From SIAJ01 sp036266155 (GTDB lineage: Bacteria; Planctomycetota; Planctomycetia; Gemmatales; Gemmataceae): 64,000 bases of DNA. The position numbers and the translations under genes are program-made. The notes below the pieces were generated by a model. It did not search any database and was not told where the DNA came from. It saw nothing but the letters and a program-made list of their open reading frames with translations. Shown one piece after another: positions 1 to 9,498 of this stretch. The first letter of the stretch is position 1, and each line of letters begins with the position of its first letter. The DNA lies in contig DATANR010000134.1 in assembly GCA_036266155.1 (NCBI GenBank), positions 55,050-119,049 of the forward strand. The letters are read 5' to 3'.

Positions 1-2
1 CG

Positions 3-542
3 TTTGCCAATTCGAATCACAGCCTCCACAACGGCGGCGATCAACTCAAGATTGTTGCCCTGCTCATGCTCGTCTTCCTGCCGACCGACGGTTGCTGGTC
101 GGTGCGGCGCCATCCGCTCGCCCGCGGTGTTGGGCCTGTCCTCGTTCAGGCATGGCCGATCCGTTTGTTGATGGTCCAGCTTGCCGTGATGTACTTCATG
201 AACGGCTATTACAAATCGATGGGCCCGGCCTGGCGCGATGGATCGGTCATGGCCGCGATCGCGCAGAACCCGAGTTGGGCCCACTTCTCGCCGGACTATC
301 TGCCGCTGCCGGACGTGGCCTTACGGTTTCTCGCTTGGACTACGGTGATCTGGGAATTGCTCTTTCCGGTACTCGTGCTCATGCCGCTTACGCGTGCGGC
401 CACGATCTGGATCGGCGTGCTCTTCCATGTCGGCACGTTGATCCATCTCGAGGTGGGGCTGTTCCCGCTCTACGCATTGTGCTACTACGTGCCGCTGTTG
501 CCGTGGGAGCGGCGATCATTTGCCGCGAATGCTCGCCTTTAG
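3..542 (+). CDS. HTTM (vitamin K-dependent gamma-carboxylase-like) membrane protein, 5' end missing
   Basis: The frame is open from the left edge, so the N-terminus lies outside the window; about 179 residues remain. The visible part starts NSNHSLHNGGDQLK and continues with several hydrophobic segments separated by short charged loops. The piece MNGYYKSMGPAWRDGSVM is typical of HTTM-domain proteins, membrane proteins related to the integral-membrane half of vitamin K-dependent gamma-carboxylase. In bacteria their substrate is usually unknown. The last 27 bases overlap the end of pheT on the opposite strand, so the two genes converge tail to tail. The assignment rests on recognised sequence pattern; the catalytic region of a full-length protein cannot be judged here. 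Confidence 0.75.
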   Translation, partial: FANSNHSLHNGGDQLKIVALLMLVFLPTDGCWSVRRHPLARGVGPVLVQAWPIRLLMVQLAVMYFMNGYYKSMGPAWRDGSVMAAIAQNPSWAHFSPDYLPLPDVALRFLAWTTVIWELLFPVLVLMPLTRAATIWIGVLFHVGTLIHLEVGLFPLYALCYYVPLLPWERRSFAANARL

Positions 543-3032
543 CACGTGCACAAGCCGATTCTCGACCTGCTTGTGCGCCTTGTCGATCTCCGTGTCCTTG
601 AGCGTTCGATCGGCCTGGTAAGTCAGCGCGTAAGCAAGACTCTTCTTGCCGGCCGGGATCGAGTCGCCGCGGTAAACGTCGAAGAGCCGGACTCCGGCCA
701 GCAATTCACCGCCGGCGGCGCGGATCTCGGCGACGACCGACTCATTCGTCAGTCCTTCGTCAACGACCACGGCGACGTCGCGCAAGGCCGCTTGATGCTG
801 CGGGACGGCGACGTACGCGAAACGCTCGGGTGCCGCCGCCAGGATCGCTTCCAAATCGAGATCGGCAGCAAGGACCGCGTGCTCGCTCAACTTGAATGCG
901 GCCGCCGTCTTCGGATGCAGTTCGCCGAAGCAGCCGACCGCCTTACCATTGACGAACAACTCCCCGGACCGGCCGGGATGCAGATATGCCACCTCCTTCG
1001 TCGAACGAACGGCGACTCCAGGCAGATGCAATGCGGCCGCCAGGCGCTCGATGACGCCCTTCAGATCGAAGAAGTCGAGGACCTGTCCGCCGGAAGGCGC
1101 GTCCCACGCTTCCGTCGCACGGCGGCCGGACAGGACAAGTGCCAAGCGCCTGGGTTCAACCGGCAGCTTCTCGCCGGCCTTCGGCAGGTACACAGGCCCG
1201 ACTTCGAACATCTTCACCGCGGGCTCGTGCTTCAAATTCTCCTCGGCCGCTTCGAGCAGGTTCGTGAGCAAACTCGTCCGCATCACCGAACGTTCGGGGC
1301 TGATCGGATTCACCAACTCGACCCACGGGCCGGCGACGCCCAGCTTGGCCTCGCCATCCTTGGCGGTCAGCGAGTAAGTCACACACTCTTGCAGGCCGGC
1401 GTTGGCCAGCGTGTCGCGAACGGTGTCCTCGAGCACCAGCACTCGATTGTTCCGCTGGGGCGGCAATTCGCCGGAGAGCAGTATGCTCGGTAATCGATCG
1501 TAGCCGTGGGTTCGCACCAATTCCTCGATGAGATCAGCAGCGCCGGCTTGAATATCGAGACGCGTGAGCGGGACTGTCGCCTGCCAGCCGTCCGCGACCT
1601 TCGTCAGCGTGAACTGCAGCGCCGCCAACACGCGTTCAACTTCCGCGTCCGGGAAATCGACTCCCAACAGTCGGCGAATTTCCGCGCGACGGAGCGTCAC
1701 GATCTGGGCCGGCAGCGGCGCCGGATAGGCGTCGATCGTGCCAGTCAACATGGTGCCGCCGCCGCTTTCGGCGATGAGCCGGGCGGCATGTTGTGAAGCC
1801 GGCGGCGCCAGTTCAGGATGGACGCCGCGGCTGAAACGCGTGCTCGCTTCGCTGAACAAGGCGAAACGGTGGGCCGTGCGGCGGACGCTGACGAAGTCGA
1901 AGCTTGCCGATTCGAGGAGCACCGTCTTTGTCGCCGTCGTCACTTCCGTCTCGGCGCCGCCCATGACGCCGGCCAGCGCGATCGCGCCGGCCGTGTCCGC
2001 GATGACCAGCGTCTCCGGCGTCAGCGTGCGGTCCTGGCCGTCGAGCGTCTTGAGGATCTCGCCGTCCTTCGCCGGACGGACGATGATCGTCGGCGCCTTA
2101 CCGCCGGCGCGCTTCACGAGAATGTCGTAATCGAACGCGTGCAGCGGCTGGCCCCACTCCAGCATGGCGTAATTGGTGACGTCGACTAGATTGTTGATCG
2201 GCCGCATGCCGGCGTGGGTCAAGCGGCGTTGCATCCAACCCGGCGCCGGACCAACCGTGACATTTTCGATCATCGCCGCCGTATAGCGCGAGCAGAGCTT
2301 GGCGTCGACGATCTCGACCTTAACTTTGCCGGCGATCGGCCCACCCATCTTGGCGGGCGTCGCCGCCGGAACGCGGACGGTCTTGCCGAACAGCGCGGCC
2401 ACTTCGCGCGCGACGCCGATCATCGATAAGCAGCGGGCCATGTTCGGCAGGACGTCGATCTCCAGCACCGCCTCGCCGAGCAGATCGACGGCCGGCACGC
2501 CGACCGGCGCGTCGGCCTCTAGCAGGATGATCCCCTCGTGCTCGTCGGAGACACCCAGCTCGAAGTTCGACATACACATGGCATCGTTCGGGATGCCACG
2601 CAGTTCCTTCGGCTCCAGCGTCTTGATCACCTTCTTCGATTGCTTGGTCGCCTTGTCTTCTTCCTCCATGAAGTAGCGCGTGCCGCGCAAACCGAGGATC
2701 ACCTTCTGACCGCTCTCGCCGACGGCGATATTCGGCGCTCCCGTTACCACCGTCTTCGGCGTGCCGGTCCCATAGTCGAGTTCGACGAGCTTCAGCTTGT
2801 CCGCGTTCGGATGTTTGTCGATCTTGCGGACCAGCGCCGTGACGACCTTATCGCGGTCCCAGACCGGCCCCGGTTCGAGGACCTTGGCCTTGAGCCCGGC
2901 CGGCGTCGGCAGGCCGAGCAGACGCACGCCGGTGACCTCCAGGCCGGCCAGCGTGAGCCGCTCGACCAACTCGGGCAACGCGACGTCGGCGAGGTCCACG
3001 TGATCGGCAAGCCACTTCAGCGGAACGTTCAT
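516..3032 (-). CDS. pheT: Phenylalanine--tRNA ligase beta subunit
   Basis: The product (838 aa) charges tRNA-Phe as the beta part of the alpha2-beta2 synthetase. Domains appear in the usual order: an N-terminal EMAP/OB tRNA-binding domain (about residues 40-190, with HPNADKLKL and VVTGAPN), B3/B4 editing region (about 245-430), B5 (about 440-520, ending DLIEELVRTHGYDRLPS), catalytic-like core, and a C-terminal FDX-ACB anticodon-binding domain (about 740-838). I chose the ATG at 3032 because the family begins MxVPxxWL. The longer frame to 3098 adds 22 residues unlike the family. The segment between the OB domain and B3/B4 contains a lysine/glutamate-rich stretch that looks slightly longer than in common bacterial PheT. 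No pheS is present in the window. The gene is divergent from the DUF4058-like gene, 53 bp away. Confidence 0.95.
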   Translation of the reverse strand: MNVPLKWLADHVDLADVALPELVERLTLAGLEVTGVRLLGLPTPAGLKAKVLEPGPVWDRDKVVTALVRKIDKHPNADKLKLVELDYGTGTPKTVVTGAPNIAVGESGQKVILGLRGTRYFMEEEDKATKQSKKVIKTLEPKELRGIPNDAMCMSNFELGVSDEHEGIILLEADAPVGVPAVDLLGEAVLEIDVLPNMARCLSMIGVAREVAALFGKTVRVPAATPAKMGGPIAGKVKVEIVDAKLCSRYTAAMIENVTVGPAPGWMQRRLTHAGMRPINNLVDVTNYAMLEWGQPLHAFDYDILVKRAGGKAPTIIVRPAKDGEILKTLDGQDRTLTPETLVIADTAGAIALAGVMGGAETEVTTATKTVLLESASFDFVSVRRTAHRFALFSEASTRFSRGVHPELAPPASQHAARLIAESGGGTMLTGTIDAYPAPLPAQIVTLRRAEIRRLLGVDFPDAEVERVLAALQFTLTKVADGWQATVPLTRLDIQAGAADLIEELVRTHGYDRLPSILLSGELPPQRNNRVLVLEDTVRDTLANAGLQECVTYSLTAKDGEAKLGVAGPWVELVNPISPERSVMRTSLLTNLLEAAEENLKHEPAVKMFEVGPVYLPKAGEKLPVEPRRLALVLSGRRATEAWDAPSGGQVLDFFDLKGVIERLAAALHLPGVAVRSTKEVAYLHPGRSGELFVNGKAVGCFGELHPKTAAAFKLSEHAVLAADLDLEAILAAAPERFAYVAVPQHQAALRDVAVVVDEGLTNESVVAEIRAAGGELLAGVRLFDVYRGDSIPAGKKSLAYALTYQADRTLKDTEIDKAHKQVENRLVHVLKASIRGK

Positions 3033-3085
3033 GCACGCGGTCCTGATGCGATAAACTAAGCAGGGGATGATCTTACGAGAGGTCA

Positions 3086-3847
3086 ATGGCGATGCCACTA
3101 CGCGACCACTTTCACGCGCCGCTCAAGACGGAACGACACTGGGGCTCATTTCACGCAATGTGGATCACCACCATCGCCGAGCGGCTAAACGAACGATTGC
3201 CGGAAAGATACTTCGCCGAGGCGCAGGTTCACGCGGGCGCATCGATCGAGATCGACGTAGGCACATTCCGAGACGAGGACCATGATGCCGCACCGCGGAA
3301 CGGCCAGCCCTCCGTTACGGCCAATGACGGCGGCGGGACGGCGTTGGCGGTCATGCCCGAAGTTTTCACATCGACTGAGCCGGACTTGTCTGTTGGGACT
3401 GAACTAGCCGATGATCGAGAGATTCGAGTCTTCAATGATGTTGGCGGCTCCAGGTTGGTGGCCGCGATCGAACTCATCAGTCCCGCCAACAAGGATCGTC
3501 CAGAATCCCGACAGGCCTTCGCAACGAAATGCGCCAGCTACCTGCACAACAGCATTGCTGTCGTCATCATTGACATTGTCACCGAACGCCATGCCAACTT
3601 GCACGACGAAATCGGTCCGCTGATTACGAGCGACAAGTTGCCGCCTGTCGGTGAGCAAAGTCTGTACGCGTGCGCTTATCGGCCGATCATTCGTCAGGAA
3701 AAATCCCAAATCGACATGTGGACGCGCAGGCTGGCCTTAGGCGAGGTGTTGCCGACGCTGCCGCTGTGGCTGAATGCCGTGAAAGCCGTGCCGGTCGAGC
3801 TTGAAATGACGTATGAAACCGCTTTGAAGCGCAGCCGCATCGCCTGA
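3086..3847 (+). CDS. DUF4058-like protein
   Basis: The product is a soluble protein of 253 aa beginning MAMPLRDHFHAPLKTERHWGSFH. This resembles the planctomycete/cyanobacterial DUF4058 group, which has no established biochemical role. The central part, VAAIELISPANKDRPESRQAFATKCASYL, has the E-(x)n-P-x-N-K pattern common in that family and loosely recalls the PD-(D/E)xK fold, but I do not see a convincing full catalytic set. An ATG at 3086 is preceded by a GAGG sequence with short spacing. The gene stands alone, divergent from pheT and convergent with the pilus cluster. The family call is from pattern recall and should be confirmed by profile search. Confidence 0.65.
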   Translation: MAMPLRDHFHAPLKTERHWGSFHAMWITTIAERLNERLPERYFAEAQVHAGASIEIDVGTFRDEDHDAAPRNGQPSVTANDGGGTALAVMPEVFTSTEPDLSVGTELADDREIRVFNDVGGSRLVAAIELISPANKDRPESRQAFATKCASYLHNSIAVVIIDIVTERHANLHDEIGPLITSDKLPPVGEQSLYACAYRPIIRQEKSQIDMWTRRLALGEVLPTLPLWLNAVKAVPVELEMTYETALKRSRIA

Positions 3848-4055
3848 CCGAAGTCGATCCGACTCGATACGTTCGCGCGCCACACACCCCCCTGAACGTA
3901 TTTCTCATTTTTCGAGCGTCGCCGGGGATTCTGGTGCTAGGCGGACGTAAAACCTTAGCTCGCAATCGCTTCTGGATGTGGCTCTGACCCGATTGCGCGT
4001 AAGCTGGATGCCCGCCGCGCACGTCGCCGGGCGTTCGGCGTGAACGAAACGAAGC

Positions 4056-4088
4056 CGGCCCGGCGGTACGCGAGGAACCGCCGGGCCG
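4056..4088 (-). terminator. Hairpin terminator at the end of the pilus cluster
   Basis: A perfect 12-bp stem (4056-4067 with 4077-4088, arm CGGCCCGGCGGT) closes a 9-nt loop, 20 bp beyond the stop of the giant GspK-like gene. Read on the minus strand the stem is followed by a T-rich CTTCGTTTCG. It is the expected end of the minus-strand operon. The T tract is interrupted, so efficiency is uncertain. The rest of 3848-4107 shows nothing else. Confidence 0.6.
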
Positions 4089-4107
4089 AAAGCGTTTCAT
4101 TGCATTG

Positions 4108-7100
4108 CTACCGAATCTGCTCCGCGTACTTGACAATCGGAGCATAAAGCGGCGCCTTGTACTGGAACCCGGGTTGCTGACCCGGGTTGCCGGGCACCGC
4201 CCCGAAGCCCTGGTAGAACGGATCGGGATTTATCAAGCGAATCGGCGCCCCGCGTCCGTGGCTGTAGTGGAAGAAGCCGTCGGCTTGGGCCGACTCCAGG
4301 ATAATCGTCGCCGTCGTGGCGCCCCCGTTCGACGAGGTGGGATCGATCGACTCGAGCGGCAGTCGAATGATCACCGGCTCCGCCTTGTCGCCGACGTCGA
4401 GGATCGCGAGCGACATCTTCTGCGGGTTCGGTGGGCCCGCGTTCGGCGTCGTGTCGATGATCGTCCACGGGAAGCCGTCGTAGACGCCGTCGAGCCGGAT
4501 CGTCTTGAATGGCTTGACCGTCGGGTATGGCGGTCCCTGGCCGTAGATCTGGCTGTTCACCGGAATACGGCACTTGACCTGCGACACGCTCGGCGCACCC
4601 AGCGGGTTGGGCCGCGTGTCCGGGTCGGGCATGACGTTGTAGCTGCCCGGAATCAGACCCAGCGACGGGCTGTTGTACGGGATGCCGTTCGGCAGCATCA
4701 CTTCCGGGTTGTAATCGAAGTAGATCGGCGGCGTCCCTTGCTTCGGCGACGGGCTCTTCGGCGTCAGCGGCGTCTGATCGATCGACAGGTTGGTCCGGTC
4801 GACGATGGCGAAGAACTTGTGCCGCGTGACCGAGCCTTCGTCCGTGCCGAGTTCCTTGCCCAGGACCGGCCGGTTCGTGTCGTCGTACGGTCCGTCGTTG
4901 AGAACTTCGAAGTAACCGATCGTGGCATAGATGGCGAACGCGTTGCTGCGCGTCGTCGTCTGGTTGAACGACTTGGCAAACAACTCAAACTTCTGCATCG
5001 GGCCGGCGCTGCCGCCGGTCGCCGGCGCGAAGGTCTCGTCGCCCGTCTGGCTGGCCCACAGCGCGCCCCTGCGTGCAAGCGTTGCATCCTGTGAATTTCC
5101 AGTAGGCATGCCCGCATACTCAACCGGCCCGGCCAGGCCGACCATCGGCTTATCACCGGCCGACTGGAACGGCTGGCTGCCGCCATTCAAGCGCTGACTC
5201 ACGAACGACTGCCACGCCCGGTCGACGTCGCCCTGGGTAAAGCGATTCGCCTGCTGCGCGTCGCCGATCGCGCTGAACTGCGGGGCCGTGCCCGATCCGC
5301 CGGTAAGGTTGTTGTGGATCGTGTTCACGTTGATCCGGCCGGGGATCCGCGATCCAAACGGGATGCCCTCAATAAACGAGCCCGGCCGCAGGTAATCGAG
5401 CGCCCGGAACAGGAACGTCGACTTGCCCGCCGGCAGGTTCGAAGGATCATCTGGGGCGTCCAGCCAGTTGGCCATGTAGGCGACACGGCGATCCTGCGGG
5501 TTGCCCGAGGTCTGTTGCATGAAGAACGCGTGCGTGAGCAGGTGTGGCTTGGTCGACACCACATGCAGCAGCTCAATCGGGTTGAGCAGCCCGCGATCCA
5601 GATGGTTGAGCGGCATGAACGGCGTCTGCAACGTATCGTTCGTCTGCGAGCCGGGGTTCTCGTCGACCCCGCCCACGTAGCCGCCCGGTCCGGCGTCGGC
5701 CGGCCAGTTGCCGTTCTTGGCGTTGAGCTTGCTAAACGTGTGCCCGCCGATCTGACCGTTCCCAGCGCCGCCAGCGCCCTGGCGATAGTGCTGCTGATCG
5801 TTCCACTTGATGCGGGCGTCGTACGGCTGTCGGCGCCCCCACGAATAGGTCGTGTTGAGGTCCGGCTGCATGCTCGAACCCGGGTCCGGGCCGCGCGTGC
5901 CGTTCGGCAGGAACTCGATGTGGTCGTAGACCGAGTTGCCCGACCAGTCCGGATCGATGTAATCCACCGTCACGTACTGATTGTCCGGCGTGCCGCCAAA
6001 CTCCTGGAGTGGGTCGCCGTTGTACACCACGTAGGGATTCGACAGCCGCTGGAGGACGAACATCGGCACCCACTTCGGCTTGCCGTTGTCGTCGGTGTCT
6101 TCGTTGCCCTGGGGCGGCTGTTGGAACGGCGGGTAGGTCAACGGCACGTTCAACTTGTCGTGCGTCAGGTCGGCCGTCACTGAATTGTCGGGCAGTTTGG
6201 CATCGTTGCCGCCGCCAGCGCCGCCGGCGCCAGGCGAATCGTCCGACGGCCCGATCACGTAGAACATCTTGCCTTGAACTTGGGCCTGAACGTTCGGCTG
6301 CACTGTCTTGCCGTTCGGGGCCGACTTCGATTTCGTGAAGTCAATCACGCGCGGCCAGCCGTTGCCCTGCGGCGGATTGGCCGGCGGCGTCGGCAAGCCC
6401 GTCACGTTGTCGAAATCGAGCATCTTGATGTTCTGCGGTTGACCCACCGGCATCTTGTACATGACGATCCGGTAAGCCGTCTGCAGGTTGGCCGCCGAGT
6501 TCAGGTTGGTCGGGTCGGTGTGGACCTTTTCCTCCAAGTTCGTCCGATATCCGCCGTGCGTCGGGTCGGTGTTCGGGGCCGCCACGGTTGCGCCATCGCC
6601 CATCGGGTCCCAGTTCTGGTCGCCCAGCGAGCCGGGCGTCAACGCGTTGTGCAGTTCCAACCAGCACCGCAAGCTGAGCGGGTCGCCCGCCCGCTTGTTG
6701 TTCTTCATCGGAATGGCCGTACCCTTGTCCTTCGGGTCGTTCTCGATGCGGGTGTAGGTCTCGTTCATCACGAGCCGCGGGCGCTCGAAACCATAGACCC
6801 ACCCATCTTTGATGCTGACGCCGGTCGGGTTCCAGTTGAAAGCCGTGCTGATGTCGTCATTGTCGATGTAGTCGACGATGTTGACCGCCAGTTGGGCCAA
6901 CCAACGCAGCGAGTTCACCTCGGCGGGCGCCGGGGCGGGCATCGTGTAGACAGCCGGCAGACCGGGACCGGGCACAGCCAGGGTCGGCATCACGCCCGTC
7001 GTCGCGGCCCGCAGGCGATAATAGATATCCTTGGCCAGGTCTTGCCGATCCTTCAACGCCCGCTGGTAATTACCAACGTTATCCGGCCCCAGAGGCAGGT

Positions 7101-9429
7101 CGGTCCGCGTGCGGTAATCAGTCAGCTTGCGATTGAGGTCGACCGGCCCGAGCATCGCTGCGAGCTTGGCACGATAGGCATCGTCGTGGTCCGGCGCCGC
7201 CCCGCCGAACGTCGGCTTGGGACTGCTCGAGGCCGACGGGTTGAACGGTTGCGGCGTGCCATACGGGTAGGTGGCGCCCATCACGAAGCTGCCCGTCGTC
7301 GGGTTCGGCAGCCACGGGCCGGCGCCCGGCAGGTTCAAATCGCTACTGAGCGTCGTAATGCCGAACCGCGAGTTGAACTGCCCATTTTGGAAGTACGAGT
7401 TGCCCAGCGTGCTCGAAGCCAGGGCGGCGAGGTCGCTGTTCGGGTACTTGCCATAGTTGTACTTCTCGTTCAGGAAGCGCATTTCCTCGGGGCCGAACGT
7501 GCGATCGATGCCGGCCGGCGTCGACTTCTTCGTCGTCTTCATCCAGTACGGGTTGTACATGGACGGGTGGCCGGTCCGCTCGTCGTACGGGGTGCCGGGG
7601 ATGGCCATCCCGTTGTCGTACCGGCTGTCCGGATCGGGATAGGCAATGGGCGGACCACTCAAGAAGGAAGGCCCGAAGACCGTGCTTGTCGTGTGACCGA
7701 GGAACGGCAAGCCCGGGTCCGACCAGCGCTTGGCGGTCGCACGCGTGATGTAGCCGCTGGCGGGGTAGTAGTTGGCGGCGACACCGTTAAAGTCGACCAG
7801 GCCGTAGAACGGCGCGCCGGCGCCCGGCGACGGCTGGTTCTGCGGCGGGGCCGCGTATTCGTTCGGATAGGCGCGCTGCCGGCGATTCGGCATCGTGTCA
7901 CCCGCGAAGCGATTGTGGACGCTCGTCGCCGCGTATTTCCATTCCGGCGGCGGCGCCGGATCGCTTCCGGTCCGCCAGGCCAGCGCCGGACGCGACAACA
8001 TGGCCGCTTCGTTGCTGTTCCATTGGGCGTTCGGCGGGTTGTTCATGCCAACGCTGATCGGCTGATACGCAGCCGGAATCTGCATCGGCATGACCATCAC
8101 CGGATTCACTTCCCACGGCCCAATACCCTGGTTCGAATAGTGGCCGTATTGCGGCACCATCACCGTGCGGAAGTTCGGCACCGTCGACGGCGGCTGCTGG
8201 CCCGGGTTCGGGGCCGACGCCATGTTGTCCGGCAGCGGATAGAAGTTGCCGGCCGTGTTCACGTTCACCCGGCTATCCAGGTCGACGATCAGGAGCGCCA
8301 CGAGCGGCTTGTAATTCTTGCCCTGCCAGCGGCGGACCGGGTAATCGAAGTCCATCCACACGCTGTCGTACTGCATTCCGCCCGGCTTGCCTTCAAGGTT
8401 CTCGACGTCGCCGTACGTGCCGTCCGGCAAGCCGTTCGGGTAGAAGTTCCACTTCGGGTGCGGGAAGTAGCTGATCCACTGATTGGCGCCGACCTGGACC
8501 ATGTGGTCGACCGGCCGCGGCCGCAGGGTCTTGTAACGACCAAGCGAATTCGTCCACGGGTTCGGGTTTGAAGTCGGATGATTAGCCGCAGCCGTCACCG
8601 CGAACGCCTGACCGTAGGTCGGCCCCGTCAGCGGATCGACCGGCGGCATCCATTGCGGCACCTGCGAGGGCGGCATCGGCGGCTTGCTCGGATCGACCAT
8701 CAAGTACGGCCGCTCGTAGGAGGGCAATAGGATGCGGCCGCTCGTCGGGTCCATCGCCGCCAGGAACATGTTGTTCAAGTCGGGATAGGTGTAGTTGGCG
8801 TTCTTGGCGTAATAGCGATAGGTTGCCGCGTTGAAGGCCGGCACGCTCAACTTGGGATTGCGGGCGTAGTTGTTATCGATGTCGAACATCCATTGCAAAT
8901 TCGGATCGACTGCGGCCATCCACGGCGCCCAGGTGAAGTTAATCATCTGGTCCGAGTATGGGATGGGCGGCTTGGAACCGCCGTTGTCGCCGAGCGTGGT
9001 CGGGTGAATGAGTTGCGGATTGACGCGGCCGACGCCGTTGAACGGCTGCGTCGCGTCGCCGACCTTGCTCGGTAGATTGAGCGCTGGCGTACCCGGGTCG
9101 ATATCGAACCCGTAGATGAGCCGAGATAAGTCGTGACCGCGGAAGCTATCGAACGCCCCGCCGAGATCGTTCGGCGGTCCGTAAATGACGTCGCGCATCA
9201 CGATATTGAAGATCGTTTCCGGCTCCGGCGGCGCGCCGTCGTGCGTCGGCGGCAAAACGCCCGACTGCCCGCCGTTGCCGCCGTCGCGATAGACTTTGGT
9301 CTGGTCCGCCTCCGCGATCGAGTAGAACACGAACGTGAGGCCGAGGACCAGGAAGATGGACAAGAAGGCCACGACGATGACCGTGACATTCCCGCGCCGG
9401 CCGCCTTTTGACGTGCTGTAGGGCCGCAT
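4108..9429 (-). CDS. Very large GspK-like (PilX-like) minor pseudopilin
   Basis: The product has about 1773 aa, against roughly 300-350 for ordinary GspK. The start is the ATG at 9429: on the minus strand a GGAGG lies 7 nt before it, and the 19 extra residues from 9486 are not needed. The N-terminus has a short basic stretch (RRGN) followed at once by one hydrophobic helix (VTVIVVAFLSIFLVLGL), as in GspK/PilX proteins, but without the Glu5 typical of major pilins. Three short segments recall GspK's SAM-like core: SRVNVNTAG (near residue 386), NIVDYIDNDD (near 850) and GRINVNT (near 1365). Most of the rest is proline/asparagine/glycine-rich and unrecognised, suggesting a long extracellular region. 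It is the last gene of the prepilin series. I infer a pilus-tip or secretion-priming role; the enlarged body could bind a surface or substrate. Confidence 0.65.
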   Translation of the reverse strand: MRPYSTSKGGRRGNVTVIVVAFLSIFLVLGLTFVFYSIAEADQTKVYRDGGNGGQSGVLPPTHDGAPPEPETIFNIVMRDVIYGPPNDLGGAFDSFRGHDLSRLIYGFDIDPGTPALNLPSKVGDATQPFNGVGRVNPQLIHPTTLGDNGGSKPPIPYSDQMINFTWAPWMAAVDPNLQWMFDIDNNYARNPKLSVPAFNAATYRYYAKNANYTYPDLNNMFLAAMDPTSGRILLPSYERPYLMVDPSKPPMPPSQVPQWMPPVDPLTGPTYGQAFAVTAAANHPTSNPNPWTNSLGRYKTLRPRPVDHMVQVGANQWISYFPHPKWNFYPNGLPDGTYGDVENLEGKPGGMQYDSVWMDFDYPVRRWQGKNYKPLVALLIVDLDSRVNVNTAGNFYPLPDNMASAPNPGQQPPSTVPNFRTVMVPQYGHYSNQGIGPWEVNPVMVMPMQIPAAYQPISVGMNNPPNAQWNSNEAAMLSRPALAWRTGSDPAPPPEWKYAATSVHNRFAGDTMPNRRQRAYPNEYAAPPQNQPSPGAGAPFYGLVDFNGVAANYYPASGYITRATAKRWSDPGLPFLGHTTSTVFGPSFLSGPPIAYPDPDSRYDNGMAIPGTPYDERTGHPSMYNPYWMKTTKKSTPAGIDRTFGPEEMRFLNEKYNYGKYPNSDLAALASSTLGNSYFQNGQFNSRFGITTLSSDLNLPGAGPWLPNPTTGSFVMGATYPYGTPQPFNPSASSSPKPTFGGAAPDHDDAYRAKLAAMLGPVDLNRKLTDYRTRTDLPLGPDNVGNYQRALKDRQDLAKDIYYRLRAATTGVMPTLAVPGPGLPAVYTMPAPAPAEVNSLRWLAQLAVNIVDYIDNDDISTAFNWNPTGVSIKDGWVYGFERPRLVMNETYTRIENDPKDKGTAIPMKNNKRAGDPLSLRCWLELHNALTPGSLGDQNWDPMGDGATVAAPNTDPTHGGYRTNLEEKVHTDPTNLNSAANLQTAYRIVMYKMPVGQPQNIKMLDFDNVTGLPTPPANPPQGNGWPRVIDFTKSKSAPNGKTVQPNVQAQVQGKMFYVIGPSDDSPGAGGAGGGNDAKLPDNSVTADLTHDKLNVPLTYPPFQQPPQGNEDTDDNGKPKWVPMFVLQRLSNPYVVYNGDPLQEFGGTPDNQYVTVDYIDPDWSGNSVYDHIEFLPNGTRGPDPGSSMQPDLNTTYSWGRRQPYDARIKWNDQQHYRQGAGGAGNGQIGGHTFSKLNAKNGNWPADAGPGGYVGGVDENPGSQTNDTLQTPFMPLNHLDRGLLNPIELLHVVSTKPHLLTHAFFMQQTSGNPQDRRVAYMANWLDAPDDPSNLPAGKSTFLFRALDYLRPGSFIEGIPFGSRIPGRINVNTIHNNLTGGSGTAPQFSAIGDAQQANRFTQGDVDRAWQSFVSQRLNGGSQPFQSAGDKPMVGLAGPVEYAGMPTGNSQDATLARRGALWASQTGDETFAPATGGSAGPMQKFELFAKSFNQTTTRSNAFAIYATIGYFEVLNDGPYDDTNRPVLGKELGTDEGSVTRHKFFAIVDRTNLSIDQTPLTPKSPSPKQGTPPIYFDYNPEVMLPNGIPYNSPSLGLIPGSYNVMPDPDTRPNPLGAPSVSQVKCRIPVNSQIYGQGPPYPTVKPFKTIRLDGVYDGFPWTIIDTTPNAGPPNPQKMSLAILDVGDKAEPVIIRLPLESIDPTSSNGGATTATIILESAQADGFFHYSHGRGAPIRLINPDPFYQGFGAVPGNPGQQPGFQYKAPLYAPIVKYAEQIR

Positions 9430-9498
9430 GGGAGGAACCTCCAAAAGACAGGTAACAGGAGGGCTGCCGGGGGGTATGGCCAGCAACCCAGGGATAAA

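Noticed and set aside
6274..8571. Long plus-strand open frame (765 aa) opposite the GspK-like gene
   Set aside because: It is arginine/valine-rich, has no recognisable domain and mirrors the codon pattern of the real gene on the minus strand.
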